From CAVEFW01 sp964579575 (GTDB lineage Bacteria > Actinomycetota > Coriobacteriia > Coriobacteriales > Eggerthellaceae): a stretch of 10,229 bases of DNA. The stretch lies in NCBI GenBank assembly GCA_964579575.1, contig CAZOGL010000053.1, positions 1 to 10,229 on the forward strand, given 5' to 3'. The translations under genes and the position numbers were made by a program. Of the stretch, positions 1 to 6,152 are shown piece after piece (within the stretch, counting starts at the first letter, position 1; every line of letters starts with the position of its first letter). The notes under the pieces are model-generated. The model did no database searches, was not told the DNA's origin, and saw only the letters and a program-made list of their open reading frames with translations.

Positions 1-54
1 CGCGGTGTGGAGAGTCGTCGCAGTGTGAGGGGTAGCCGCGGTGCGGAGAGTCGT
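1..54. repeat. Three degenerate 18-bp tandem units upstream of argS
   Basis: Units at 1-18, 19-36 and 37-54 align. Units 1 and 3 differ at only one position (CGCGGTGTGGAGAGTCGT and CGCGGTGCGGAGAGTCGT), while unit 2 is more diverged. The period is 18 bp (six codons), and the forward frame is open from base 1 to a stop at 196-198, so this could in principle be the tail of a coding sequence cut by the window edge. I consider noncoding leader DNA more likely, because the translation is low-complexity and nothing in it is recognisable. Confidence 0.5.
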
Positions 55-180
55 CTCGGCACGGGGAACATCACGCGGGGAATATTGAGGTGGTCACAGC
101 GTGAGTGGGACCACTGCTTGCGCTTTGCGCCGCGCTTGGCGCATCCAGGGTGGTACTATATAAAAACTTTAGTCTTTTTC
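36..180 (+). ncRNA. Possible T-box-like structured leader of argS (weak candidate)
   Basis: The segment holds several stem-loops in succession. CCGCG 36-40 can pair with CGCGG 74-78. GTGC 41-44 with GCAC 59-62 encloses GAGA 46-49 with TCTC 54-57. GTGGTC 90-95 pairs with GACCAC 109-114. TGCGCC 126-131 pairs with GGCGCA 138-143. Four bases after the last stem comes AGGGTGGTAC (147-156), which matches the first ten bases of the T-box element that binds the acceptor end of uncharged tRNA and is followed by CGCG in the consensus. The CGCG half is missing here (TATA instead), and no clear terminator or anti-Shine-Dalgarno partner is visible. T-box leaders regulate aminoacyl-tRNA synthetase genes, so the context fits. 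The same bases are also read below as a promoter; both cannot be fully right. Confidence 0.3.
136..164 (+). promoter_or_regulatory. Candidate sigma70-type promoter for argS
   Basis: TTGGCG (136-141) and TATAAA (159-164) are separated by 17 bp, and the AT-rich stretch stands out against GC-rich flanks. Transcription would start near 171, giving a short leader of about 37 nt before argS. If the region upstream is a riboswitch leader, the true promoter lies outside the window. Confidence 0.45.
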
Positions 181-207
181 ATTATGAGGTCATGGTGAGG
201 AGTATCG

Positions 208-1941
208 ATGCAGATTCGTGAGAAGCTCGCGATTGTTGTTGAAGGGGCCATCAAGGCCGCCATCGAGGATGGGTTTTTGTCCTTGGAGAGCGTGCCTGAC
301 GCCGGGTTGGAGAGGCCGAGGGATCCCGAGATGGGGGACTGGGCTTCTACCGTGGCGATGAGGTGTGCCAAGGCAGCTCACAAGAATCCGCGCGAGATTG
401 CAAACATCATCGTCGAGCACATTGCCGACAACGATTTAATCGCAAACGTTGAGATCGCAGGCCCCGGGTTCATCAACATCAAGCTTGCCAACGGCGCTTT
501 GTACGACGTCCTTCGCGAGGTGCGCGTCGAGGGGTATGACTATGGCCGCGGGGAAATTGCGGAGGGGCAGCGCAAGGTCAACCTTGAGTATGTCTCTGCG
601 AACCCGACGGGGCCGATGCATGTCGGCCATGGGCGTTGGGCGGCCTTGGGCGACTCCATGGCACGCATCATGCGCCATGCTGGCTACGATGTGACCGAGG
701 AGTTTTACGTCAACGACCACGGTGTCCAGATGGACGTCTTTGCCAACTCCATCGTTGTGCGCTATCAACAGATTCTCGGCGTCGACGTCGAGATGCCTGA
801 GAAGTGCTACGGCGGCGCCTATATCAAGGATATCGCCCAAAGCCTCATCGATCGTGACGGTGACAAGTGGCTTGATGCCGATGCGGAGGAGCGCCATGTG
901 GAGTTCCGCGAGTTTGGCTACAAGGCCATGCTCGATCGCGTCAAGAATACCCTTGACGGATTTGGTAACCATATGGATTGCTATTTCAGCGAGCGGAGCC
1001 TCTATGTCCCCGATGAGGACGGCAAGACCGCTGTGGACCGCGCCCTTGAGGCGTTTCGTGCCAAGGGCTTCATCTTCGAAAAGGATGGGGCGACGTGGTT
1101 TCGCAGCACCGATTTCGGCGACGACAAGGATCGCGTCCTCATCAAGGAAAATGGCGAGATGACCTATTTCATGAGCGACTGCGCCTACCATTACAACAAG
1201 GTTCAGCGCGGGTATGACCACCTCATCGACATTTGGGGCGCCGATCACCACGGCTACGTGAAACGTTGCGAGGCCATGCTTGCCGCATGGGGCTACCCCG
1301 ACAAGCTCGAGGTCGTCCTTGGCCAGCTTGTCAACCTGCTTCGCGGCGGTGAGGCGGTTCGCATGAGCAAGCGTACGGGCGAGATGGTTACCTTCGAGGA
1401 GCTCATCGAGGAGGTTGGCGTCGATGCCACCCGGTTCCTCATGCTCTCCCGTTCCAGCGACCAGCCAATTGATTTCGACATCGAGGTTGCCAAGAAGCAG
1501 GATTCCACGAATCCGGTCTATTACGTGCAATACGCCCATGCGCGTATCTGCTCCATCTTGCGCAAGGCGGCCGTCTCGTGTGGCGTGTGCGCCGACGTGG
1601 ATGCAGCGGCGGCTTGTGACCTTGATGATCTTGCTGCAAAGCTCGCACCTGCAAACGTCGACCTCTCACCGCTCAAAGAGGATTCCGAGCTCGCCCTTAT
1701 GCGCAAGATGGCTGACTTCCCCGAGTTTGTCCAACTCGCCGCACGCGATCGCGCTCCGTTCCGCGCGACCCACTATGCTGCCGAGCTTGCTGGCCTTTTC
1801 CACCAGTTCTATACGAATTGCCACTGCATCTGCGATGACAAGGATTTGACTGCGGCTCGTCTCGCCTTGTGCGACGGCGCGCGTCTCGTCCTTGCGTTGA
1901 CGTTGTCCTTGGTGGGCGTCTCCGCTCCGCAAAAGATGTGA
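208..1941 (+). CDS. argS: Arginyl-tRNA synthetase
   Basis: This cytoplasmic class I aminoacyl-tRNA synthetase charges tRNA-Arg with arginine using ATP. The 577-residue product has the usual family length and layout. An N-terminal additional domain covers about residues 1-110. The HIGH-type signature lies in ANPTGPMHVGH (131-141) and opens the Rossmann fold. A KMSK-type loop reads RMSKR (385-389). The DALR-type anticodon-binding helical domain begins around YYVQYAHARICSIL (438-451). The C-terminus VGVSAPQKM is typical of the family. The ATG at 208 follows GAGGAG (197-202) with 5 bp spacing. No partner gene is close: the antiporter starts 214 bp downstream. Regulation may involve the leader upstream, which has T-box-like and promoter-like signals. 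No defect is visible, and the assignment is near certain. Confidence 0.97.
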   Translation: MQIREKLAIVVEGAIKAAIEDGFLSLESVPDAGLERPRDPEMGDWASTVAMRCAKAAHKNPREIANIIVEHIADNDLIANVEIAGPGFINIKLANGALYDVLREVRVEGYDYGRGEIAEGQRKVNLEYVSANPTGPMHVGHGRWAALGDSMARIMRHAGYDVTEEFYVNDHGVQMDVFANSIVVRYQQILGVDVEMPEKCYGGAYIKDIAQSLIDRDGDKWLDADAEERHVEFREFGYKAMLDRVKNTLDGFGNHMDCYFSERSLYVPDEDGKTAVDRALEAFRAKGFIFEKDGATWFRSTDFGDDKDRVLIKENGEMTYFMSDCAYHYNKVQRGYDHLIDIWGADHHGYVKRCEAMLAAWGYPDKLEVVLGQLVNLLRGGEAVRMSKRTGEMVTFEELIEEVGVDATRFLMLSRSSDQPIDFDIEVAKKQDSTNPVYYVQYAHARICSILRKAAVSCGVCADVDAAAACDLDDLAAKLAPANVDLSPLKEDSELALMRKMADFPEFVQLAARDRAPFRATHYAAELAGLFHQFYTNCHCICDDKDLTAARLALCDGARLVLALTLSLVGVSAPQKM

Positions 1942-2029
1942 TTCCGTGCCGCAGGCATGAGGCCGGTGACATGTTTTGTCTGGCATGTTTTGTCGATTTT
2001 GGTGAGACGCGACAAGCGCCCCATTTTGT

Positions 2030-2123
2030 CGTCGCGCCGCAGGTACAATAGCCTTACACGTCATTGCGACTGTAGCGTGCCAAAATAGTTTTACCGTCGC
2101 GTCACAGGTGCAATGAGTCTTAC
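2030..2123. repeat. Duplicated ~28-bp segment upstream of the antiporter gene
   Basis: Positions 2030-2057 and 2095-2123 align. Both run CGTCGCG, then CAGGT-CAAT, then CTTAC, with one inserted base and a few substitutions, at a 65-bp offset. The first copy contains TACAAT (2044-2049), a reasonable -10 hexamer, and the second has TGCAAT at the matching place. This suggests a duplicated promoter or operator. Just upstream, TTTTGTC occurs three times (1974-1980, 1988-1994, 2024-2030), and CGACAA 2010-2015 can pair with TTGTCG 2026-2031. No convincing terminator for argS is visible in 1942-2029. Confidence 0.5.
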
Positions 2124-2155
2124 CGTTGGTTGGCTATGTGCTGGAGGTGATGGTT

Positions 2156-4198
2156 GTGGAGGCTCTTGAGCTTTGCATGCTTTTGATGGCTGCGGTGTTG
2201 GTCTCTTCGATCATCAACCAGTTCTTGCCGCGCCTCTCCACGCCTTTGGTTCAAATCGGCCTCGGCCTTGCGATCGCGGCTTTGGGCTCGGGCAACATCG
2301 AGGTAACGCTCGACCCTGACCTGTTCCTCATCCTGTTCATCGCGCCTTTGTTGTATGTGGAGGCGCGAGAGGCGGACGTCGTGGCGTTGTGGCACCACAA
2401 GTGGTCGGTCCTCGCCTACGCGATCGGCCTTGTTGTGCTTATCGTCCTTTGCGTCGGCTTCGCGCTGAAATTGCTTGTGCCGAGCTTCTCCTTGGCGGCG
2501 CTGTTCGCTCTTGGTGCGGCACTTGGCCCCACCGACGCGGTGGCGGTTGCCAGTGTCTCCCGCACGACGAGCATATCCGACAACGTGAAGAGCATCCTCA
2601 AAGGCGAGGCGCTGCTTAACGACGCCTCGGGTCTCGTTTCGTTCCAATTTGCGGTTGCCGCTGTTGCAACGGGGACGTTTTCCCTCGTCAATGCCAGCAT
2701 CGAGTTCCTTTTCGCCTTCTTTGGCGGCTTGTTGCTCGGTGCCGTGTTCGGTATCTTGATCAACTACGCAATCGCCAAGATCCGAGACGTGGGTTACGAG
2801 GACACGACGTTCAATGTCCTGTTCGAGGTGTTCACGCCGTTTATCGTGTTCCTTGTTTCGGAATGGGTGGGAGTCAGCGGCATTATCTCTGTTGTGATCT
2901 GCGGAATCATCAACTCTTCTACCCGTCGCACCAACGGTCCGGCTCTGTCGCGCACGAGCCTTGTCTCAACCAGCGTTTGGAAGGTCTTGTCCTTTGCCCT
3001 CAACGGTATCGTGTTCGTCTTGTTGGGAACCCAGTTGCCCAACGTGTTCATGGAGGCCAATGCCGGTTTCAGTGTGAGCGTACCTGTGGCCGTCGGTCTC
3101 GTGTTTCTTGTCACGTTGCTTATCGAGGCGGCACGTTTCGTGTGGTCTGTCGTTGCGATTTTGCTTGAGAAGCCTCGGGGGGAACGCAAACTCAAGAAGC
3201 GCGACGTGCGAGACGCCCTTGTTCTGACCTTCTCGGGTGCGAAGGGCACCATCACGTTGTCAATCATGTTCACGTTGCCATATACGTTTACCGATATAAG
3301 TGGTGTTGCGCAGGCGTTTCCTGATCGAACCTTGCTGATCTTCCTTGCAAGCGGGGTCATCGTGCTTACGCTTTTGTTTGCAACGTTTATCGTCCCCTTG
3401 CTTGCGCCGAAGCCGAAGAAGCACCGGTCGGAGATCGAGCAAGCCGAGCATAATCTTGAGGCTGCTCTTGACGTTCTTCGCAGTGTGATCGAGGAGCTGA
3501 CCGATCGCCAGACCCATGAGACCGCGGCCGCAACGGGGCAGGTTATCGCCGCGTACAACGATCGTATTGAGCGAATGAAGAACCAACACGACGTAAACGA
3601 GTCCGCTTCCTGTACCGAGTTGAGACTTCGATGCCTAGGGTGGATACGCGAATACGTGACGGATGAGTTGAAAGCCGGAAAGATCGACAAGGACTGCGCG
3701 GAAAACGTGCTCGATTCCCTCCGTACCCAAGAACGCCTGATCAAGCATGAGGGACTTTTTGCCGAGACCCTTCAATACGCCCACAAGGTCGTTCGTATGG
3801 TGCGCGGATTCTTCCATCGCACTGTGAACCACCTGCCCATCGCGGATCCCAACGAGACCGTCATTAAGCGGCGCGCTCTCAAGTATGATGCCTACTTGTA
3901 TGTCGTTAGGCGCCTCGAGGACTTGTTGGTGGAAGACAACGACGCTGTGACCGAAGATGTTGCGACGGTGCTTTTGGACTATCGGAAGTTGTTGCGCGCG
4001 GTGAGCGAACACACGCCTTCCTTTACGACCATCGCGAAGGTGTCTGACAAGGCTGATGAGATTGAGGCCTTGGCGTTGCGCCTTGAGTCGAAATACATCC
4101 AGCAAATGGTTGACGAGGAACGTATGACCCGCAGCTATGCTCGACGGATGCGTGAAAACGTCGCAATGATGCAAATCGACCTCGATGGCGTGCTGTAG
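2156..4198 (+). CDS. CPA1-family Na+/H+ antiporter with long cytoplasmic tail
   Basis: This integral membrane protein probably exchanges cytoplasmic Na+ (or another monovalent cation) for external H+, serving pH and salt homeostasis. From the chosen start it is 680 residues. About ten or more hydrophobic helices span residues 6-417. Family motifs are LGPTDAVAVASVSR (about 123-136, the helix with the conserved TD), EALLNDASGL (about 151-160, with the ND pair typical of the exchanger ion site), and GAKGTITLSI (about 361-370, a late-helix motif). Residues 418-680 are hydrophilic and helical, probably a regulatory tail as in YjcE/NhaP-type proteins. I chose GTG 2156 because GGAGG (2143-2147) lies 8 bp upstream. 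TTG 2126 and ATG 2150 are in frame, but TTG lacks a suitable ribosome binding site and the ATG is only 2 bp from it. The stop codon directly abuts the assembly gap. Ion specificity cannot be read from sequence. Confidence 0.9.
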   Translation: MEALELCMLLMAAVLVSSIINQFLPRLSTPLVQIGLGLAIAALGSGNIEVTLDPDLFLILFIAPLLYVEAREADVVALWHHKWSVLAYAIGLVVLIVLCVGFALKLLVPSFSLAALFALGAALGPTDAVAVASVSRTTSISDNVKSILKGEALLNDASGLVSFQFAVAAVATGTFSLVNASIEFLFAFFGGLLLGAVFGILINYAIAKIRDVGYEDTTFNVLFEVFTPFIVFLVSEWVGVSGIISVVICGIINSSTRRTNGPALSRTSLVSTSVWKVLSFALNGIVFVLLGTQLPNVFMEANAGFSVSVPVAVGLVFLVTLLIEAARFVWSVVAILLEKPRGERKLKKRDVRDALVLTFSGAKGTITLSIMFTLPYTFTDISGVAQAFPDRTLLIFLASGVIVLTLLFATFIVPLLAPKPKKHRSEIEQAEHNLEAALDVLRSVIEELTDRQTHETAAATGQVIAAYNDRIERMKNQHDVNESASCTELRLRCLGWIREYVTDELKAGKIDKDCAENVLDSLRTQERLIKHEGLFAETLQYAHKVVRMVRGFFHRTVNHLPIADPNETVIKRRALKYDAYLYVVRRLEDLLVEDNDAVTEDVATVLLDYRKLLRAVSEHTPSFTTIAKVSDKADEIEALALRLESKYIQQMVDEERMTRSYARRMRENVAMMQIDLDGVL

Positions 4199-4298
4199 NN
4201 NNNNNNNNNNNNNNNNNNNNNNNNNNNNNNNNNNNNNNNNNNNNNNNNNNNNNNNNNNNNNNNNNNNNNNNNNNNNNNNNNNNNNNNNNNNNNNNNNN
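4199..4298. other. Assembly gap of 100 N
   Basis: There are exactly 100 consecutive unknown bases, the conventional placeholder for a gap of unknown length. It lies between the antiporter stop codon and the first visible copy of a 200-bp-period repeat. Unresolved extra repeat copies are the most likely cause of the break, so the distance across it should not be trusted. Confidence 0.97.
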
Positions 4299-4362
4299 GC
4301 AAACGCGCCACAGGCGCCTTTGCTTTTGGCTCGCAATCTCGCGGTTCTGCGTCCTTTCGCAT

Positions 4363-4408
4363 AAAAGACCCCCAACTAAGGAGGACGTTCCTCGGTTGGG
4401 GGTCTTTT
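4363..4408. terminator. Bidirectional intrinsic terminator (repeat copy 1)
   Basis: AAAAGACCCCCAAC (4363-4376) pairs perfectly over 14 bp with GTTGGGGGTCTTTT (4395-4408), and the loop can pair further (AGGA with TCCT). A T-run follows the stem in both directions. It probably ends antiporter transcription from the left across the gap, and it could also catch minus-strand readthrough from the tRNA side. Confidence 0.85.
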
Positions 4409-4419
4409 CGTAATCGAAG

Positions 4420-4440
4420 TGGTGCGGGCGAAAGGACTTG
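4420..4440 (-). pseudogene. 21-bp 3' fragment of a tRNA-Leu gene
   Basis: Read on the minus strand, this is CAAGTCCTTTCGCCCGCACCA, identical to the last 21 bases of the intact tRNA-Leu at 4620-4705: part of the T loop, the 3' half of the T stem, the acceptor strand and CCA. The rest of the tRNA is absent, replaced by the spacer at 4441-4498. Such tails are typical scars of integration at, or recombination within, a tRNA 3' end. Confidence 0.85.
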
Positions 4441-4498
4441 CGCGTGCGCTTCGCGCACACCCGGCTTGCTCGCTCCGCTCGCTGTGCCGTTGCTCGCC
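4441..4498. repeat. GC-rich palindromic spacer between repeat copies
   Basis: This 58-bp block includes the hairpin GTGCGC 4444-4449 with GCGCAC 4453-4458 (loop TTC) and the low-complexity, near-palindromic stretch GCTCGCTCCGCTCGC. It resembles a REP-type extragenic element and carries no gene. Its function is unknown. Confidence 0.5.
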
Positions 4499-4562
4499 GC
4501 AAACGCGCCACAGGCGCCTTTGCTTTTGGCTCGCAATCTCGCGGTTCTGCGTCCTTTCGCAT

Positions 4563-4605
4563 AAAAGACCCCCAACTAAGGAGGACGTTCCTCGGTCGGG
4601 GGTCT
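4563..4605 (-). terminator. Intrinsic terminator of tRNA-Leu (repeat copy 2)
   Basis: AGACCCCC (4566-4573) pairs with GGGGGTCT (4598-4605), with partial pairing inside. On the minus strand the stem is followed by a T-run (the AAAA at 4563-4566). The plus-strand T-run present in copy 1 is lost (ACGT instead of TTTC at 4606-4609), so this copy works in one direction only. It lies 15 bp past the tRNA 3' end. Confidence 0.8.
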
Positions 4606-4619
4606 ACGTGTAATCGAGG

Positions 4620-4705
4620 TGGTGCGGGCGAAAGGACTTGAACCTTCACGGGGGTTACCCGCCAGAACCTAAATCTGGTGCGTCTGCCAATTCCGCCACG
4701 CCCGC
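4620..4705 (-). tRNA. tRNA-Leu (anticodon UAG)
   Basis: The reverse complement folds as a class II tRNA. Acceptor strands are GCGGGCG and CGCCCGC, with discriminator A and encoded CCA (4620-4622). The D arm contains TGGCAGA. The anticodon arm is CCAGA-TTTAGGT-TCTGG, giving anticodon UAG, which reads CUA and other CUN leucine codons. A long variable arm of GGGT/ACCC type and the T loop TTCAAGT complete it. The long variable arm and anticodon together identify leucine. It is transcribed away from infC and ends at the terminator in repeat copy 2. Its final 21 bp are duplicated 200 bp away. Confidence 0.96.
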
Positions 4706-4719
4706 AACTCGGTTTCCCT

Positions 4720-4725
4720 ATAATA
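4720..4725 (-). promoter_or_regulatory. Possible -10 element of the tRNA-Leu promoter
   Basis: On the minus strand this reads TATTAT, 14 bp before the tRNA 5' end, within an AT-rich patch. I see no good -35 hexamer at standard spacing, so support is partial. The patch is nearly palindromic (CTATAATAG) and also looks like a -10 on the plus strand. Confidence 0.35.
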
Positions 4726-4769
4726 GCAAAGCGGGTTCGGAATGCCGCATCAATCTCGAAAAAAGATGC

Positions 4770-4797
4770 TTGCAAAGCCGAGCTGGCGCGTTATAAT
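4770..4797 (+). promoter_or_regulatory. Promoter of the infC-rpmI-rplT operon
   Basis: TTGCAA (4770-4775) is followed after 16 bp by a perfect TATAAT (4792-4797). The predicted start near 4804 gives a leader of about 178 nt before the infC start chosen here, long enough for the attenuator described next. Confidence 0.75.
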
Positions 4798-4854
4798 GAT
4801 ACGGCTGAAAACAAGCGAGGCGATATTCGTCTCCACCTGGTTCGGCGAAAGCTG

Positions 4855-4918
4855 ATGGGTTTCTTGAATAGCGATAGCACTTCTTGAGACCCGTGGCGTT
4901 GCCCGGGTTTTGTTTTTT
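4855..4918 (+). terminator. Leader attenuator of infC: terminator with competing antiterminator
   Basis: The terminator stem is ACCCG 4889-4893 with CGGGT 4904-4908, continued by GGC 4895-4897 with GCC 4901-4903 around loop GTT, with one bulged T. It is followed by TTTTGTTTTTT (4908-4918). An alternative 9-bp stem, ATGGGTTTC 4855-4863 with GAGACCCGT 4886-4894, uses the whole left arm of the terminator and so excludes it. A further hairpin lies upstream (GAGGCGA 4817-4823 with TCGTCTC 4827-4833). Leader attenuation of infC-rpmI-rplT is established in Bacillus, where ribosomal protein L20 binds the leader. Whether L20 acts here is inference. Confidence 0.7.
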
Positions 4919-4964
4919 GCGAAGACTGGCAAATGCATGTCGGTTCAAGTGTTAGTTATTCCTC

Positions 4965-4973
4965 AAGGGGAGG
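4965..4973 (+). promoter_or_regulatory. Ribosome binding site that sets the infC start
   Basis: AAGGGGAGG is a strong Shine-Dalgarno sequence lying 8 bp before the in-frame ATA codon at 4982. No ATG, GTG or TTG in the infC frame lies at usable distance downstream of it. The in-frame ATG at 4937 and TTG at 4910 lie upstream and lack such a site. Confidence 0.65.
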
Positions 4974-4981
4974 TGGGCGCA

Positions 4982-5554
4982 ATAGCAGCTCAAGAGCCAA
5001 GGCTCAACGACGAGATTACCGTCAGGGAATGCCGCCTGATCGGTTACGACGGAACACAAATGGGCATCTACCCCACGTCACAGGCACTTCGTATCGCTGA
5101 GAGCGAGGGCTACGACTTGGTTGAGATCGCTCCCCAAGCTGATCCGCCAGTGTGCCGCATCATGGATTATGGCAAGTTCAAGTACGACCAGGCCATCAAG
5201 GCCAAGCAGGCCCGAAAGAATCAGAGCAAGATCGAGACCAAGGAGATGAAGTTCCGCCCCAAGATTGATGTGGGCGACTACACCACCAAGAAGAAGCACG
5301 TCTTGCGCTTCCTCGAGGCGGGCAACAAGGTGAAGATCACCATCATGTTCCGCGGTCGCGAGATGGCTCACCCCGAGCAGGGACTCTCCATTCTCGAGAG
5401 GTTGGCTGAAGACTTGAAGGACGTAGCAGTCGTTGAGAACCAGCCGAAGATGGAGGGGCGCAACATGCACATGCTGATTGCGCCGTTGCCCAATGTGGCA
5501 AAGAAGAAAAAGGAATCCACTAAGAAGCAGGATAAGGAAGGAAAGGACGAATAA
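4982..5554 (+). CDS. infC: Translation initiation factor IF-3 (apparent AUA start)
   Basis: IF-3 binds the 30S subunit, keeps 50S away and checks initiator tRNA and start-codon pairing. The protein is about 190 residues from the chosen start. The N-terminal domain begins EPRLNDEI (about 5-12) and contains the signature RIMDYGKFKYDQ (about 68-79). The C-terminal 30S-binding domain follows (EMKFRPKIDVGDY onward, with a GREMAHPEQG motif). A lysine-rich tail ends the protein. I choose ATA 4982 because AAGGGGAGG lies 8 bp upstream and homologues start just before the EPRLNDE segment; E. coli infC likewise uses a rare AUU, through which IF-3 represses its own synthesis. ATG 4937 would add 15 residues but has no ribosome binding site and sits just after the attenuator T-run. 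The stop overlaps the rpmI start by one base (TAATG). Confidence 0.95.
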   Translation: MAAQEPRLNDEITVRECRLIGYDGTQMGIYPTSQALRIAESEGYDLVEIAPQADPPVCRIMDYGKFKYDQAIKAKQARKNQSKIETKEMKFRPKIDVGDYTTKKKHVLRFLEAGNKVKITIMFRGREMAHPEQGLSILERLAEDLKDVAVVENQPKMEGRNMHMLIAPLPNVAKKKKESTKKQDKEGKDE

Positions 5555-5751
5555 TGCCTAAGATGAAGACCCACCGCGGTACTGCAAAGCGTTTCCGCGT
5601 CACCGGCTCCGGCAAGATCATGCGTGCAAAGGCTTACAAGAGCCACATCCTCACGAAGAAGAGCCAAAAGCGTAAGCGCAACTTCCGTCACGAGACCGAG
5701 GTTGCAAAGTCCGACGCCAAGGTCATTGCTCGCAATCTTGGCATGCGCTAG
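5554..5751 (+). CDS. rpmI: 50S ribosomal protein L35
   Basis: This small, very basic protein of the large ribosomal subunit has the family's normal length (65 residues). It begins with the typical MPKMKTHRGTAKRF and carries the conserved KSHILTKKSQKRKRNF region (about 29-44), ending ARNLGMR. It is the second gene of the conserved infC-rpmI-rplT operon. Its ATG shares one base with the infC stop (TAATG), which points to translational coupling, and the purine-rich AAGGAAGGAAAGG at the end of infC (5534-5546) serves as ribosome binding site. No anomaly is visible. Confidence 0.97.
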   Translation: MPKMKTHRGTAKRFRVTGSGKIMRAKAYKSHILTKKSQKRKRNFRHETEVAKSDAKVIARNLGMR

Positions 5752-5772
5752 AAAATAAGGAGTTGATAAACT

Positions 5773-6126
5773 ATGGCACGTGTTAAGCGTTCTGTTTCCG
5801 CACGTAAGAAGCGTCGCGCTACCCTCGCTGCAGCTAAGGGCTACTACGGAGCAAAGTCTCGCTCCTACAAGAATGCCAAGCAGCAGGTGATGAAGTCCCT
5901 GCAATACCAGTATCGCGATCGTCGCAACAAGAAGCGCGAGATCCGTCGTCTTTGGATCACCCGCATCAATGCTGCTGCTCGCATCAATGGCATGTCCTAC
6001 AGCACATTCATGAACGGTCTCAAGAAGGCCGGCGTCCAGCTTGACCGCAAGGTTCTTGCTGACATGGCAGTCAACGACGCAGCAGCGTTTGCCGCTATCG
6101 TCGAGGTCGCAAAGGCTGCCCTGTAA
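5773..6126 (+). CDS. rplT: 50S ribosomal protein L20
   Basis: L20 binds 23S rRNA early in 50S assembly. The 117-residue product has the usual length and layout. A basic N-terminal extension (MARVKRSVSARKKRRATLAAAKGYYGAKS, residues 1-29) penetrates the rRNA. The helical globular part includes YQYRDRRNKKREIRRLWITRINAA (about 46-69) and SYSTFMNGLKKAGVQLDRKVLADMA (about 76-100). The ATG follows AAGGAG (5757-5762) with 10 bp spacing, 21 bp after rpmI. In Bacillus L20 represses this operon by binding its mRNA leader; the attenuator upstream of infC makes similar feedback plausible here. A strong terminator closes the operon. Confidence 0.97.
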   Translation: MARVKRSVSARKKRRATLAAAKGYYGAKSRSYKNAKQQVMKSLQYQYRDRRNKKREIRRLWITRINAAARINGMSYSTFMNGLKKAGVQLDRKVLADMAVNDAAAFAAIVEVAKAAL

Positions 6127-6152
6127 ACTACGGTTGCTTTGAGCGCCAATGA

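Larger units (their letters stand above)
4299..4640. repeat. 200-bp-period direct repeat carrying terminators and a tRNA-Leu tail
   Basis: Positions 4299-4440 and 4499-4640 match over 142 bp with six differences (4397, 4406-4409 and 4418 against their partners). The left end is undefined because it begins at the gap. Each copy contains the same 64-bp opening block, a terminator hairpin, and the last 21 bp of a minus-strand tRNA-Leu gene including CCA. At the right end the copies part company inside the T loop: copy 1 enters a GC-rich palindromic spacer, copy 2 enters the intact tRNA. The clustered differences show two genuinely separate copies rather than one read placed twice. Confidence 0.9.

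Noticed and set aside
7..198. Plus-strand open frame of 63 residues before argS
   Set aside because: Low-complexity translation driven by the 18-bp repeats, overlapping promoter and structured-leader signals, with no recognisable family.
436..1539. Long minus-strand open frame (367 residues) opposite argS
   Set aside because: Antisense shadow of a strongly conserved synthetase gene. GC-rich codon bias keeps the opposite frame open; no ribosome binding site or recognisable domain.
2126..2155. TTG start 10 codons earlier for the antiporter
   Set aside because: No Shine-Dalgarno sequence at usable distance, whereas GGAGG is ideally placed for GTG 2156.
4419..4641. Short plus-strand open frames in the tRNA-tail repeat
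   Set aside because: They cover terminator hairpins and the antisense of tRNA-Leu and have no homology signal.
4023..4775. Minus-strand open frames running through the N gap, terminators and tRNA
   Set aside because: They translate unknown bases, repeat DNA and a tRNA gene. The repeated peptide pattern reflects the 200-bp repeat, not a protein.
4937..4981. ATG start for infC 15 codons upstream
   Set aside because: No ribosome binding site, lies just behind the attenuator T-run, and the added residues are not typical of IF-3. Kept as the alternative to the AUA start.
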